A stretch of DNA of 64,000 nt from Siphonodentalium dalli. Its lineage: Eukaryota; Mollusca; Scaphopoda; Gadilida; Siphonodentaliidae. Shown one piece after another: positions 53,957 through 64,000 of this stretch. The stretch covers positions 132,191,989-132,255,988 of the forward strand of contig CP136068.1 of the NCBI GenBank assembly GCA_032622095.1, in the 5' to 3' direction. The first letter of the stretch is position 1. Each line of letters starts with the position of its first letter. Under the pieces are notes generated by a model. It was given only the letters and a program-made list of their open reading frames with translations, had not been told where the DNA came from and made no database searches. The position numbers and the translations under genes were made by a program.

Positions 53957-54474
53957 TAGTGACAGTGATTGAAATTGAAATTCGCAATGTGGGCGCCACA
54001 AAACAACATTTATGAATGAACTGTGACGTCACATGGAATCGCGTGCAAACATTCCAACGTATATTCATGCGCACTATAACAAAAAATTTCCTAGTTTGTA
54101 TTATTATTTGAATGCCCCCCATGGTAGATAATACGGTAAAACATATCAGAAAGTAACTACTATATATGTTGAGTATTTTAGTATATAAAAAACACAGGTG
54201 TTGGAGATTTTGTTCATAAAAATTCAATTTTTGTTAGACATAAGTATGCGCGTGCCGTTGCAGGTTAGGAGAATTTAGCAAATCGAGTTAATCGTGTGAT
54301 ACAAACAAACTTGCAGGTTGGGACAATTTACTCAAGAAAACTAATCCAATAAATTTGGATTTACAAAAAAATCTTACAATGATATGGATTCGGTCACACG
54401 AATTGTAGATAACGTGTTATATACACCGTGTGCTTGTACCAAGAATCTCCGTCGCAGTTTCAGTAGTGATTTTC
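53957..54474. other. AT-rich DNA, nothing recognised
   Basis: No recognised feature between related exon fragments. Confidence 0.35.
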
Positions 54475-54600
54475 GGGAATCTTCGGGGGATCTTCACACC
54501 GAGTGAAACATAACGAATGGCCTCGGGAATCTTCGGGGGATCTTCACCAGGGAAGAAAGACCAATTTGGGCAGGAAGAGCATCCCAGAGATAGCCCCCCC
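54475..54600 (-). pseudogene. Inverted fragment of the FFPGEDPP exon
   Basis: Minus-strand TCTTTCTTCCCTGGTGAAGA, TCCCCCGAAGATTCCCGAGG, CCATTCGTTATGTTTCAC matches plus-strand 53738-53802 at nearly 90% by eye. The tail AAGATCCCCCGAAGATTCCC is itself duplicated (at 54481 and 54528 on the plus map). The reading frame is broken. Confidence 0.65.
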
Positions 54601-55565
54601 CCATATCACTACTTAAAAAAAATGTTCTCAGACTAGGTTAGGGTGACGGTACCTGCATAAACGCAGTCCGATCATCCTATCCGGCCTTATACCGGAACAG
54701 ACTCAACTATTTCCTCATAATTCGGCAAGAAGGATTTTCTTTTGATCCTGGTCGATGTCGAATGGTGGGTGTGGTGGTCACATCAAAAAAGGGTGAAGGG
54801 ACCTACAAAATTCAGTCCGAGCATCATACCCGGTCTTCGAATAGGAAACGACTTAACTATTAATATTTCCTCAGACCACGATACAATATTCAAACGACAT
54901 TGTGCTTTCTAATATCAGTTAAATTTCTTCGAATTCTAAATGGATAAGCGTGCCATCAAAAGGAAACGTCCAAGTTACGAAAGTTCATTCGTTATTGAAG
55001 TTGAAAACTGTACCAATGAACACATGTTATCTTCCCTGCTTGGGAATTCGCCCGAAAAATATGGGGAAACCCCAAAGCGAAAGCGTGGAATTAATGTTTT
55101 TTAATCTTACGTCTGTGATAAAGCAACCATTTATAACATGAATTTTATTTAAAAAATGAGTATTGTGCTCTTCAGAATACCTCCCAATTTGTTGATGTTC
55201 ACTTACAAGCCACTTATGTGACTTATACAATAGAAAGAGATAGAGCTCAGCATTTTAAGTTAAACAATTCAATGCGACTTTTCCAACGAAGTAACTTATC
55301 CACCAGCCGCTACGGTAATACAAGAACAGAATGATTCATATTAATTGATGGGAAATTTTCAGATAATAAGTTCAACAAATGGTGGTTTGTTTAACTTATT
55401 ATCTGAACATTTCCTAAGGGATAACTCGTCGATGAGTGTTTAGTATAGAAAGGGTTAGTGGATTATACGGACGTCAGCATGGGGGGGGGGGGGGGTTCCG
55501 GGCATATGTGTCGGGGTGGGTGGGTGGTCGATGGGAACAACAAACTTTGTTTTCCGCAACTCCAT
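54601..55565. other. Intergenic DNA with small duplications
   Basis: GGGTGACGGTACCTGCATAAACGCAGTCCGA-like sequence at 54640 is echoed at 54790 (GGTGAAGGGACCTACAAAATTCAGTCCGA), so a duplication of about 150 bp is present. TTATTATCTGA and TCAGATAATAAG face each other at 55360-55410. A G-tract lies at 55480-55494. Confidence 0.45.
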
Positions 55566-55780
55566 TTTTTTTTTGGCCGAATGACCCCAAAATGACTCGT
55601 TCCCATCTACATGTCAGTATTAACATAAATGACAAATTTCATGATGATCAGACAAACAGTATAGCATTTTGAAATCCAAGATGGTCGCTGGCAGCCATGG
55701 TTTTTTGGCCGAATGACTCCAAATGACTCGTTCCTATTTACATGTCAATGTTAACATCCATGAAAAATAGTTTGCACATA
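55566..55780 (+). repeat. Two-copy duplication TTTTTTGGCCGAATGA
   Basis: TTTTTTTTGGCCGAATGACC, CCAAAATGACTCGTTCC, TTAACATAAATGA at 55566 recurs at 55700 with small changes; period about 135 bp. A phrase AATCCAAGATGG separates them, echoed at 61975. Confidence 0.7.
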
Positions 55781-57594
55781 AATTAATATACAGCTGTTTA
55801 CAGTGAATTCCCCCCCCCCCCCGCAAATCTCTGTTTTCGTGTTAAAATGCGGGCTGGGTGTCCAAAAATGGTCGGAAAAAAACTGTCGAAAACGGAAAAA
55901 CTTTTGGACGCGGTGGTGGGTGGGTCCCAACAAGGGTCAAAAGTAAAAAATCAGCATACGTGCCTGAACATTTTTTTCCTACCCCCCCCCCCCCCCCCCC
56001 TGACGTCCGGAGAAAATTCGGCGAACATTTTGAGTAGTAATATATTATGTTAATATCACTCGGCACTGGCCAAGGATCAATATTAAAAAATCAAAAAGGT
56101 TTGTAAAACTACCACCACCAAGAACATGGAACAATAGATGGAATTTTTTCTTATTTCTATTATCTCCCCATTGACGATATTTCGCATGTTAAAACAATTG
56201 CTATACAAACATTACTGTTACAGTGAAAGCCATTTTACGGTTTTTACCAACAAATATCGCCAAATGCAATTGCAAATCAAATGTCTTAGTTGTTTTAGAT
56301 CTGTTTTCTGGAATATTTTTAATAGTTCTGAAATGTGATGTAGACCGTCATGATTTTATCATCATTTGTTTGTTATTAAAATGACTGGCTCGTCATCTAC
56401 GAGTTATCGTACCCGATCCGCAAAGCATTAGCGTCTATATTTATATACACACCGTACACGCTCATCGAGCCCACAATTACGCTACATACAACTTAATAAT
56501 GGACTAACCACGGACACAGTAGCAGAAGGGTGATAACCCAGTAGAACATACTTTCGACTGAGATCTCTGAAACATTTTACAACACCACAAGTGATCTACT
56601 TTGGAAGTATATAGGTAAAATTCGCCTATTGGTAGGTGGGCTTGGGGCAGGTTTAGTGCCGCTCTTTAAAATCACTTCTTTGAAGAAGAAAATAAAAACG
56701 CTCTTTAAATTCACTTCTTCGAGAAATAGACCGCTCATTTAAAATAAAAGTTTTTTAATTATAACAAATATTTCTGAATATCTCCGTTATTTATTCAATA
56801 TAAATTATCTTAGAAATAACTTCTTCTGAAGAAAAAAAAAGCGCTCTTTAATAAACTATATATATTTTTTTAATTTCTGAAGATCTCAGTTATTTGGTCA
56901 TCCTGTTATGACCGTGGTCAGTTCAGTATTAAGGTTTAAATAACGTAATGCTGGGCTTGGTGGGTGTACACGATACACAATTAAGTATATATAGCTGGTA
57001 ACAAAATATCCGTAGTTGAGTATCTATATATATAAATAAGAAAACAATTTATATATTTTCGTGTTCTTCTTAGTGACGGTAGTTGTACAAACTTTTATGA
57101 TTTGTCACATATACCGACTGCGAATGACATGTCCCATTAAACTTTTATAGAATGTGTCTACTCAACATTACTTAATTGTTAATACTATGACTATACGGGT
57201 ATCTTGATATTGATCCAGCTTGTAACTGTATATTCTTGCACTGAGAAGGCCCACAACATTAGAGGGATAGATACAGGATGAATAATAGTGTTTTTCCCTA
57301 AACTGTGGTTACAACATCTTTTAGTTATGTTCTGTGGCTTCGATATGCTTCGATACACCGGGAGAAAGGGCCTAGAAATAGGCTAGAATATAAGTATACA
57401 TGCACTGACGCTGTTATATAAATGGTAGAGTGAAAAAAAACCCGGAGTATAACAAAGAGTATTGAGGTACTATTACTAAGAACCTTGTTTGCATGAAACC
57501 ATATCCTGGGATCAGATCAGACATGGGATGTGCCTTGATACCTTCGATAAGAGGTCGTTAACATCGGTTTGCTTGCTGTCCCTCTTGAGCTTCA
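55781..57594. other. Intergenic DNA with C tracts and AGATATTC motifs
   Basis: C tracts at 55809-55822 and 55983-55999. From 56640 to 56890, ACTTCTTCGAGAAATAG-, TGAATATCTCCGTTATTTA- and CTGAAGATCTCAGTTATTTG-like phrases repeat irregularly and are the reverse complement of the motif at 58318-58480. No gene was recognised. Confidence 0.45.
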
Positions 57595-58110
57595 TTTTCT
57601 GGGGTCGCTTCGGTGGCAGTGTGGTATTGACGTCGGACTTTGAGTCATAAGACGCGCTCGCCTTTATGGGCAGGGGTTCGATTTCCATCCAATCTCCACA
57701 GTTCCACTGTCTCAAAAGCACACGCTTCTGAAAAATCGGCGTCTTGTTTGTTGTACACATGTATTATCCCAGGTATGTTGAAAGAGCAACGCTCGGCATA
57801 TATCGGAGACGTATACATGTATAACTTGCCACCTTGCCATATTTACTAAATATCACCAACTAAAATTGCAACGCTCGGCATGTATCGGAGACGTATACAG
57901 GTATAACATGCCACCTTGCCATATTTACTATATATCATCAACTAAAATTGCACAAGAAATCTTGACCGCCTATCATAACATCTATTCATCTTAAAGGGGG
58001 TGGTAGTAAGACATCTAGCCTGACTATGCCACCCCTGGAATATACAATACAATATATGTAAAATGTATTAATATGTGTATATTGAAATAAGATATCCTAT
58101 CCTATCCTAC
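57595..58110 (+). mobile_element. tRNA-derived SINE with internal duplication and ATCCT tail
   Basis: The head at 57601-57690 has an A-box-like CGGTGGCAGTGTGGTATTGA and a B box GGGGTTCGATTTCC (57672-57685). The body follows, with an 82-bp tandem duplication (GCAACGCTCGGCAT through CAACTAAAAT at 57788 and 57868), a GGGGGTGGTAGTAAGACATC segment, and a 3' end AAATAAGATATCCTATCCTA. A pentamer tail is typical of SINEs mobilised by a LINE partner. The duplication is unusual and makes this copy longer than a typical element. Confidence 0.75.
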
Positions 58111-58317
58111 AACACACAAGGCGCCGATTTTTTCAGGAGCGACTTAAAATTCCATTGAGTTGACATGATAGATTGTTTCAAAATTTTTAACACATATGAC
58201 CAAGAAGTCGCAGACGTACATGTACTCCTGAGAAATACTGACAAAAGAACTAGATGACACAAATACAAACTATACCTAGAGGGTTCAAACTACAACACAA
58301 GAAAATATTCATTCAGT

Positions 58318-58480
58318 CAGAGAAAAAAACTAAATAACGGAAATATTTGAAGTTGTGTTTTAACGAAATAACGGAGATATTTGGAAAAAAGAGTGTATTT
58401 GTTAACGATTATTGCTGACTAAATAACGGAGATATTTGAAGAAGTATTTTAACAAAATAACGGACATATTTGAAAAACGT
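58318..58480 (+). repeat. AAATAACGGAGATATTTGAA repeated four times
   Basis: Units at about 58332, 58366, 58421 and 58455, each AAATAACGGANATATTTG. Spacing is irregular (34, 55, 34 bp). The inverted version is at 56760-56890. Confidence 0.7.
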
Positions 58481-58914
58481 GTTTTTAAAGGTGTCTCTGA
58501 TTTCAATGACATGTTCCAAATCCCTGACAAGCACGGTGGAAGATAAATGCTCAAAAACACAATGCTGCACGCTCGCTATTATTAATGAAAACTGTCAAAT
58601 GTTGTGCAGAATAATGTCAACAATGGCCAAACAGGGATGTAAGCAATGCCACACATAGGCGAGATGTTGACCTTTTTTACATGCACCGCCAGAAATCAGC
58701 CAGTTTTCATTAATCACAACTAGTGTTATTATGAGGTACATTGTTCGTATACCGGCTATGATGTGGATGTTCCGGCCAGAAAGCCATGGATTCAAATGGT
58801 AGGTGCGATAATAACAACTGAAATACATGTGTTTAACTTGTTGCATACATGGGTTTGTGATATATTATTGACCATCCAACCACCATCCGTACCGGTACTG
58901 GTTGGTTTTCTTCC
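58481..58914. other. Intergenic DNA, nothing recognised
   Basis: A 62-codon frame at 58470-58658 has no recognised motif. Confidence 0.35.
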
Positions 58915-59210
58915 GAAGATGGTGGTGGTGGTGGTGATGATGATGATGATGATGATGATTACGACGGCGACTGTACATATTATGATGATGATGATGGTGA
59001 TGATGTTGGTGAAGATATTGACGAGTGATATGACGGTGATGACGATTGTGATGATAATGATGATGATGATGATCACGGGATGACAATTATGATGATGGCG
59101 ATGGCAATGACGACGACGACGATGATGAATATGACGAGGAGAATGTTGATTATGATGATTATGATGTGATGATAATGATGAGGCTATAGATGACGATGAC
59201 GACGACATAT
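58915..59210 (+). repeat. GATGAT / GGTGGT trinucleotide-rich tract
   Basis: GGTGGTGGTGGTGATGATGA at the start, then imperfect GATGAT, GACGAC and ATTATGATG units over 300 bp. Frames rich in H, D, M or I are by-products. Confidence 0.9.
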
Positions 59211-59559
59211 ACTAGTCCGTTGACTAATAACGTATTGTATTTTGTATTCTGTATAGTGAAAATATCGTCCCGAGTCCTACCCAAAAATATACATTTTGGC
59301 CTCTAAGGGTAAAGCTTGAGCAAAAAAAATATATACGAGTCCCGCCCGAAATTCAGACCAGGCGCCAGTTTTGTCGAAAGGGGCGGAAAAATACAAGAAA
59401 GCGCTTGCTTTCTGACGATCGGATTCAGCGGCCCAAGTCAAACAAGAGCTGGCTGTGTTGTTACCCGGTGCACACACATGAGGCATACCGCATCGTTTGG
59501 GCATACCTTTAACCCGTGCCTGAGATACTCAGGCAGACACACAAAAACATGGTCATTTT
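59211..59559. other. Intergenic DNA, nothing recognised
   Basis: Overlapping 75-81 codon frames at 59277-59561 on both strands, without motif support. Confidence 0.35.
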
Positions 59560-60050
59560 AAGATAATCAATGATAAATAACTCTAGTCGGAAAACCTAAA
59601 CAAAACGATTGAATACTCAACTGAATGCCCTGATATATAGCGGTGGACATCCATACTACATTTCATTGAGATCCGACAACACGTGGTTGCAACATCTCCT
59701 CCACCGGACCAAACATAAACAAAAGCATTTCCACATAAACAAAGATGAATAACTCTAGTAAGAAAGGAATACCATAACTAACCGATTGTATACTATGCTC
59801 CATTGAATGTTCTCACAGTATTGAAAATCCATACCAAATTTCATTGAGATCTGACAAGCAGTGTTGAAGATATCTGCTCGGATGGACAAAAAACCAACAC
59901 TTCCAGATAAACAAAGATGAATAACTCTAGAACAGTAAACAAGAACAAAACTATTTAACTTTCCATTGAATAACCACAAAGAAGTAATCATCCATGCCAA
60001 AATTCCATTGAAATCACAAAAAAACGGTAGTTGAGGTGGCTGCCCGGACG
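59560..60050 (+). repeat. Three-copy tandem repeat, period about 170 bp
   Basis: Units begin GATGAATAACTCTAG-like at about 59570, 59744 and 59914; each carries CATTGAAT, ATCCATACCAAATTTCATTG-like and GAGATC(C/T)GACAA segments. Divergence is about a quarter by eye. Confidence 0.75.
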
Positions 60051-60954
60051 GTACGGCAGATGATTGGACCCATGTAATACAGTATACCCACCAATTCCTC
60101 GACCGTAGGGGGTATAAAACTATTTTGATAAATATAAATAATACTTACCGACGGAATAAACATGACTCGGGAAGAGTTAGATACTAGTCTAGCTCTTGAA
60201 TTTGGCATTTTTCTTCTATGAAATTTTGCATTGGTTTCAACAGTTTTGTCTACCGCATTGCCTTTTGTCATATCTAATTTCGAGTGCTGCCCTTCACACT
60301 TAATCCAGGTAAGAATGTGTACTCATTATCGTTTAGGAATAACAATAGGTGAGATGATTCGGCAATCTCTACCAAAGCGCGCCAGTCATACTTCCTTTCT
60401 GACTCTGTCAACGACTGGGTACTATATGTGGTATGTGGTTTCTATATTTAGCGCGGGGTTTTCGAGCAAAAATGGCGAAAACCGATCGCCTGAAAGTCAA
60501 ATGTCCTACTGCTTTAAGAACAATTCCCGCACTAAAAACTTAATGGCAGAATGGAGGATCAGAGCGGTAGTTCTGTTGACGATTTTCGCAAGCTACTCGC
60601 CAACATTGCAGAAAATTAGAACTCCTGTGTTTGACTTGCCACGCGTGTTGTCGTGACACTATTTTAAGATATAAAGTTATTCCTCTTCCATTTAGTTTGA
60701 ATTATGTTGCATTCTGGGAGCCACAACGGGAGAAAGTCTTTCTATGATCTCAGATGTTGTCTATTTCTCTATGGGCATCTTATAAGACACAGGTATTTCA
60801 AATGGTGATGAATCATAGTATTTTAATAATATTTTATGGCACAGATTGTTATTAAAACTGTATATCAAGGCACTATAACAAATAATCGGTGACTCAAATA
60901 TTAAGTTGGCCTTTAATGAAAGTTGCTGATTTAACAAAGGGTTGAAGCTATACT
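60051..60954. other. Intergenic DNA, unrecognised 141-codon frame
   Basis: The plus frame 60231-60656 is the longest open frame here; it is not GC-enriched and shows no motif or transmembrane pattern that I would trust. Confidence 0.35.
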
Positions 60955-61270
60955 GAAGTGTAAATGAGAGAAAAATTATGTAAAAACAATAGGATTGTGA
61001 CAACATTGACACGTATCGTATCATTTGGACCTGTGAGGTCTCAATACAAACTAGTAATCTGGATAACTCTAAACAAATTACATCGTGTCTGGTCATGGCC
61101 GTAACAAACTACTAACTATACAATATGTTGAATTGAGTAAAGGTATATTCAATTGAAAATGAGATATAAAGTATGTCAAAACAATAGGATTGTGATAACA
61201 TTGACACGTATCTATCACCTGTGAGGTCTCCTTACAAGCTAGTAATCTGGATAACTCTAAACAAATATCC
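60955..61270 (+). repeat. Two-copy duplication, period about 190 bp
   Basis: AAAACAATAGGATTGTGA, AACATTGACACGTATC, ACCTGTGAGGTCTC, CTAGTAATCTGGATAACTCT at 60986-61077 recurs at 61176-61262. Confidence 0.8.
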
Positions 61271-61319
61271 GGATAGGTAAACGCAGTACATGTACATCGT
61301 GTATGGTGACTTGACTTGA

Positions 61320-61440
61320 AACGTATTTTATTTGCAAATAATACAAAAGGGATTGGGGCACAAGTTTTTTCAACTTATGAAGCTCCTCTCCCAATACAGT
61401 CGATTTAGATACAAAATGTTTACAAGATGACAGCTGAATA
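61320..61440 (+). repeat. Repeat fragment GGGATTGGGGCACAAGTT
   Basis: GGGATTGG(G/T)GCACAAGTT and a following CTCTCCCAATAC/CACTCCCCTAC phrase match 5482-5532. An unassigned dispersed repeat, perhaps a LINE or SINE end. Confidence 0.45.
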
Positions 61441-62395
61441 TATTTACATGCATGATTTTGTTATTTTATGGTGATTGATGTAGTGCCGTCCAGAGCATAT
61501 TGCTATATGGGTTATGGCTGGTTTTGTAGCTATAACATTTTGTGGGGTTTGTGTGATTTTTGTTCGTTTTAACTAATGTTGGAGCAGGGTTTTGTGCAAA
61601 GGGGTATTTTCTTCATATATATATGTTAGTCAAGTGTTAGTCAGCTACTCTGGAAGACAGTATATACGGTAGATAAAGGTAAAAGGGGACTGGTGATTGA
61701 GTGGGGAGTAGGTCCATAAGTTTGTGGTGATGGCCATAACTCTTTCTTTCCTAAATACTCATCAACCAGTAGTTCCCTTAGGCAATGTTCAGCTAATGAC
61801 TTAAATGGAAGTGTCAATGACACTGTAGCTCAACTTTGGGAGGTGTTAATTTTAAGCTGAGCAGTAAATAAAATAATAAAGAAGACGGAAAGTAAAACAG
61901 TTTCAGTATGAACGTATTTTCATTTCAAGCATGAAATGTGGGCTGCAGGGTGTGCCGATGGATTCATATGTGAAATCCAAGATGGCTGCTTTGCTGCTAT
62001 TTTATAAAGCAAATTTCGAGGGGAAATAGGATAGAGCTCACCCCGAAGAACAATATAAAGTTTGGTGGCGATCGCATGAGGGATGTGGTCTGTAGGGTGT
62101 GCCAAAGGAAATTGTTGATCCACGGACGACGGACGGCCACCCATGGCAATAGCCCAAACTTGACTTTGTCAATTCGAGCTACAAATAACCATTAGGCCTT
62201 TTGTTTAACTTATCATATTTGAACATTTCCCACAAATTAATAGGGATCATTCTGCACTTAATATGTTATCAGTCATCTGCATATATGTCCTAAACATCCC
62301 CCCAGATGAATAATAATAGACAATTCCCATGCATACTTGTATAACTGATGAGAGATCCATTTAGTAATGAAGGGGTTATCAATGAAGTGGTAAAC
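61441..62395. other. Intergenic DNA with molluscan-style repeat at 61920-62160
   Basis: AATCCAAGATGGCTGC and GGACGACGGACGGCC occur at about 61976 and 62119; such phrases are common in molluscan interspersed repeats, from memory. No gene was recognised. Confidence 0.4.
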
Positions 62396-62775
62396 ATGTC
62401 AGGCACATCCTGAATTCCACTATTATAGTGGTATTCCACTTTTATAGTGGTACATGACCATTACTCTTTTGTTAATTTGATAAAGGAGGGATAATCCAAA
62501 ATCATATTTAACACAAATATTATTCAATATCAGGTCGCACTAACACGGTATCATACATATAGTTTGTCCAGGAGAATAATTAATCATGACGGCACACGAT
62601 AAGCAACTCAATTAGCATGCAGTTAGTTGAAATATTGTTATGAAGAAGTGATTGAGTCATCCTGCTATTGTCATTTAGAAAGGGACATAGTAGTAATATT
62701 ATAATATTATTGAATATCAAAGCTGGCGCAAAAGATCGCACAACTAATTTTGTCGGAAGACTGTTCATTCGCTGC
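62396..62775. mobile_element. CAGGCACATCCTG element, right-truncated copy
   Basis: Matches the left 340 bp of 39985-40480 closely, including two CCACTATTATAGTGG-type motifs near the left end (one in the other copy). It stops at CTGTTCATTCGCTGC; the right TIR is absent. Confidence 0.8.
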
Positions 62776-64000
62776 GATAGTAGCGAGTTTGCGATAGCCG
62801 TCCGACTGGAACGGGTACGGATAAATCGGTAAATATCGTCACGGTCTCTGGTGTACTTTCAATGCAGCTCATAAAGCGATAGCGATTTGGAACGGGTAGA
62901 TGTGTCCTGTTGACCGTTAACCTTTCACTACGATTTTCTCACTCAAATGTTCATGAATTACATGAAATTCCAGTCAGCTATGCGTTAATCTATATATTGC
63001 AAGATGTCATTAGCAAACCTCATTGATAAAGTTGTCATTTTAAGCCAGGTTTTATGTTCAAATTCTCGAGGCGGCTTCTAGCACTTAGATAAATACGGAA
63101 GGCCGATCATTTCACTGACAACTTTTTTCACGAATTAATGACAGGTTGTCGTTAATAGAGTGAGGAAAATATGCAAATGTTGGTCTAAAAACTACAAATT
63201 CTCTAGTAATAAATTTTTGTAAAATTAAACTACGAGAACAGTTTCAACCTATTGTTGGTGTTAAATTTCCAACAAATGTTGTGGCAGGTATATCACATTT
63301 CCAACAGTTGAACATTTGACCAAAGTTGGGGGGGGGGGGGGGGGCGAGACACCTCTGTCGTCACGTCCCTGTGTCAACCCTTTGTGCAAGGGAATCAATA
63401 TATCGTGGATTTATCTATGCATTGTACATTTGAACACAACCTTTAGTTACTTTATCGTATATAGGTGGGGACTGATTTCTCATTTTAATATAAATTTACC
63501 ATCTGAACGGACATGACGCATTTGAACCACAATACTTGTGTATATTGTAGCGGGAATAATATAGGTCGCTAAAGACACGAAATACCTATACATACTCTAC
63601 AAAATCTAAGCATAATCAGAACGAGTTTCAGCTGTTTTCTGTGTTTTGCACAGACGTGAAGTAAACGCTCTTTATCCAATACATTAAAATAAACAGACTA
63701 CATTTTAACACCTTTTATGGTTCCAAATTTAATTTTTCAAACCTACCTCCGGGTTTAGATCCGGACAAAAATCCCAAATCTTGGGATAAATATCCCCTTG
63801 TCCCGACCCTTCGATCTGTTGAGAGATTCCAAACCAAAGATTACTTAATATGACTAAATATTCCCTAACTAAAATAAGGGACACATTCGGTCTTATATCT
63901 GACTTAAAGTACGTGCACGACATTATTAGACCCTGGGTCTAAAACAGTACATTTTATACCGATTATTGGTTGGAAAATTAACGTAATTTAAAATTTGAGA
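62776..64000. other. Intergenic DNA, nothing recognised
   Basis: A G tract of about 18 bases at 63328-63345. ATTTCCAACA(A/G) occurs twice near 63266 and 63298. No gene or complete element was recognised. Confidence 0.4.

Noticed and set aside
57601-57690. A genuine tRNA gene
   Set aside because: A- and B-box-like segments are present but the stems do not close into a cloverleaf by eye, and a SINE body with tail follows.
58763-59208. His-, Met- or Ile-rich frames on both strands
   Set aside because: They are translations of the GAT/GGT trinucleotide tract.
60231-60656. A 141-codon protein
   Set aside because: No motif, no composition shift and no start or splice context; a frame of this length can arise by chance in 64 kb.

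Overview
The window looks like nuclear DNA of a marine invertebrate, most likely a lophotrochozoan and probably a bivalve or other mollusc. It is AT-rich, has no long reading frames, has splice-site-like signals around short coding remnants, and is packed with short terminal-inverted-repeat (TIR) elements, two tRNA-derived SINE candidates, LINE 3' tails, and a repeat built of a flank plus a G-tract minisatellite that recalls the 'pearl'/Helentron-related elements of oysters. The taxonomic call is inference from repeat style. I see no bacterial-type operons, no rRNA, no intact tRNA gene, no CRISPR array and no intact protein gene.

Layout. 1-5 kb: MITE-like elements and one half of a large inverted pair (3660-4920). 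5-11 kb: a frameshifted first exon of an integrase-like protein (5559-5745), a 1.36-kb TTA-flanked TIR element, and the other half of the inverted pair (9492-10757). 12.3-14 kb: a cluster of decayed CUB-like exons on the minus strand. 14-24 kb: dispersed repeats, two of four copies of a TTAA-flanked piggyBac-type MITE that carries long hairpins, two LINE 3' ends, and nested insertions. 24.0-25.1 kb: a deletion derivative of a probable PIF/Harbinger transposon that keeps a TATA box, a short arginine-rich ORF and arrays of an 11-bp subterminal motif. 25-36 kb: local duplications, MITEs and a SINE. 36.6-37.6 kb: three 84-bp exon-like units, the third enclosed by a 205-bp near-perfect inverted repeat. 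37.9-45.9 kb: oligonucleotide-rich DNA, a 272-bp direct-repeat pair, several long hairpins, a mariner-like TIR element and a 17-copy 33-bp satellite. 46-50 kb: more TIR elements, including hairpins nested in hairpins. 51.4-54.6 kb: the only GC-richer, coding-like stretch, with three related protein-like segments, possibly from an unrecognised retroelement or host gene. 55-64 kb: a SINE, microsatellites and tandem duplications.

The unifying theme is transposon ecology. At least four families with unlike termini (starting CCCTTTACCC, AGGCACG, AGGTACTC and GGGTCAATCC) sit at TTAA sites, and two others sit at 3-bp TAA or TTA sites, with insertions inside one another. Host coding content is limited to decayed or uncertain pieces. 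Boundaries were found by eye, so most edges are good to a few bases where a TIR is named and to tens of bases elsewhere.
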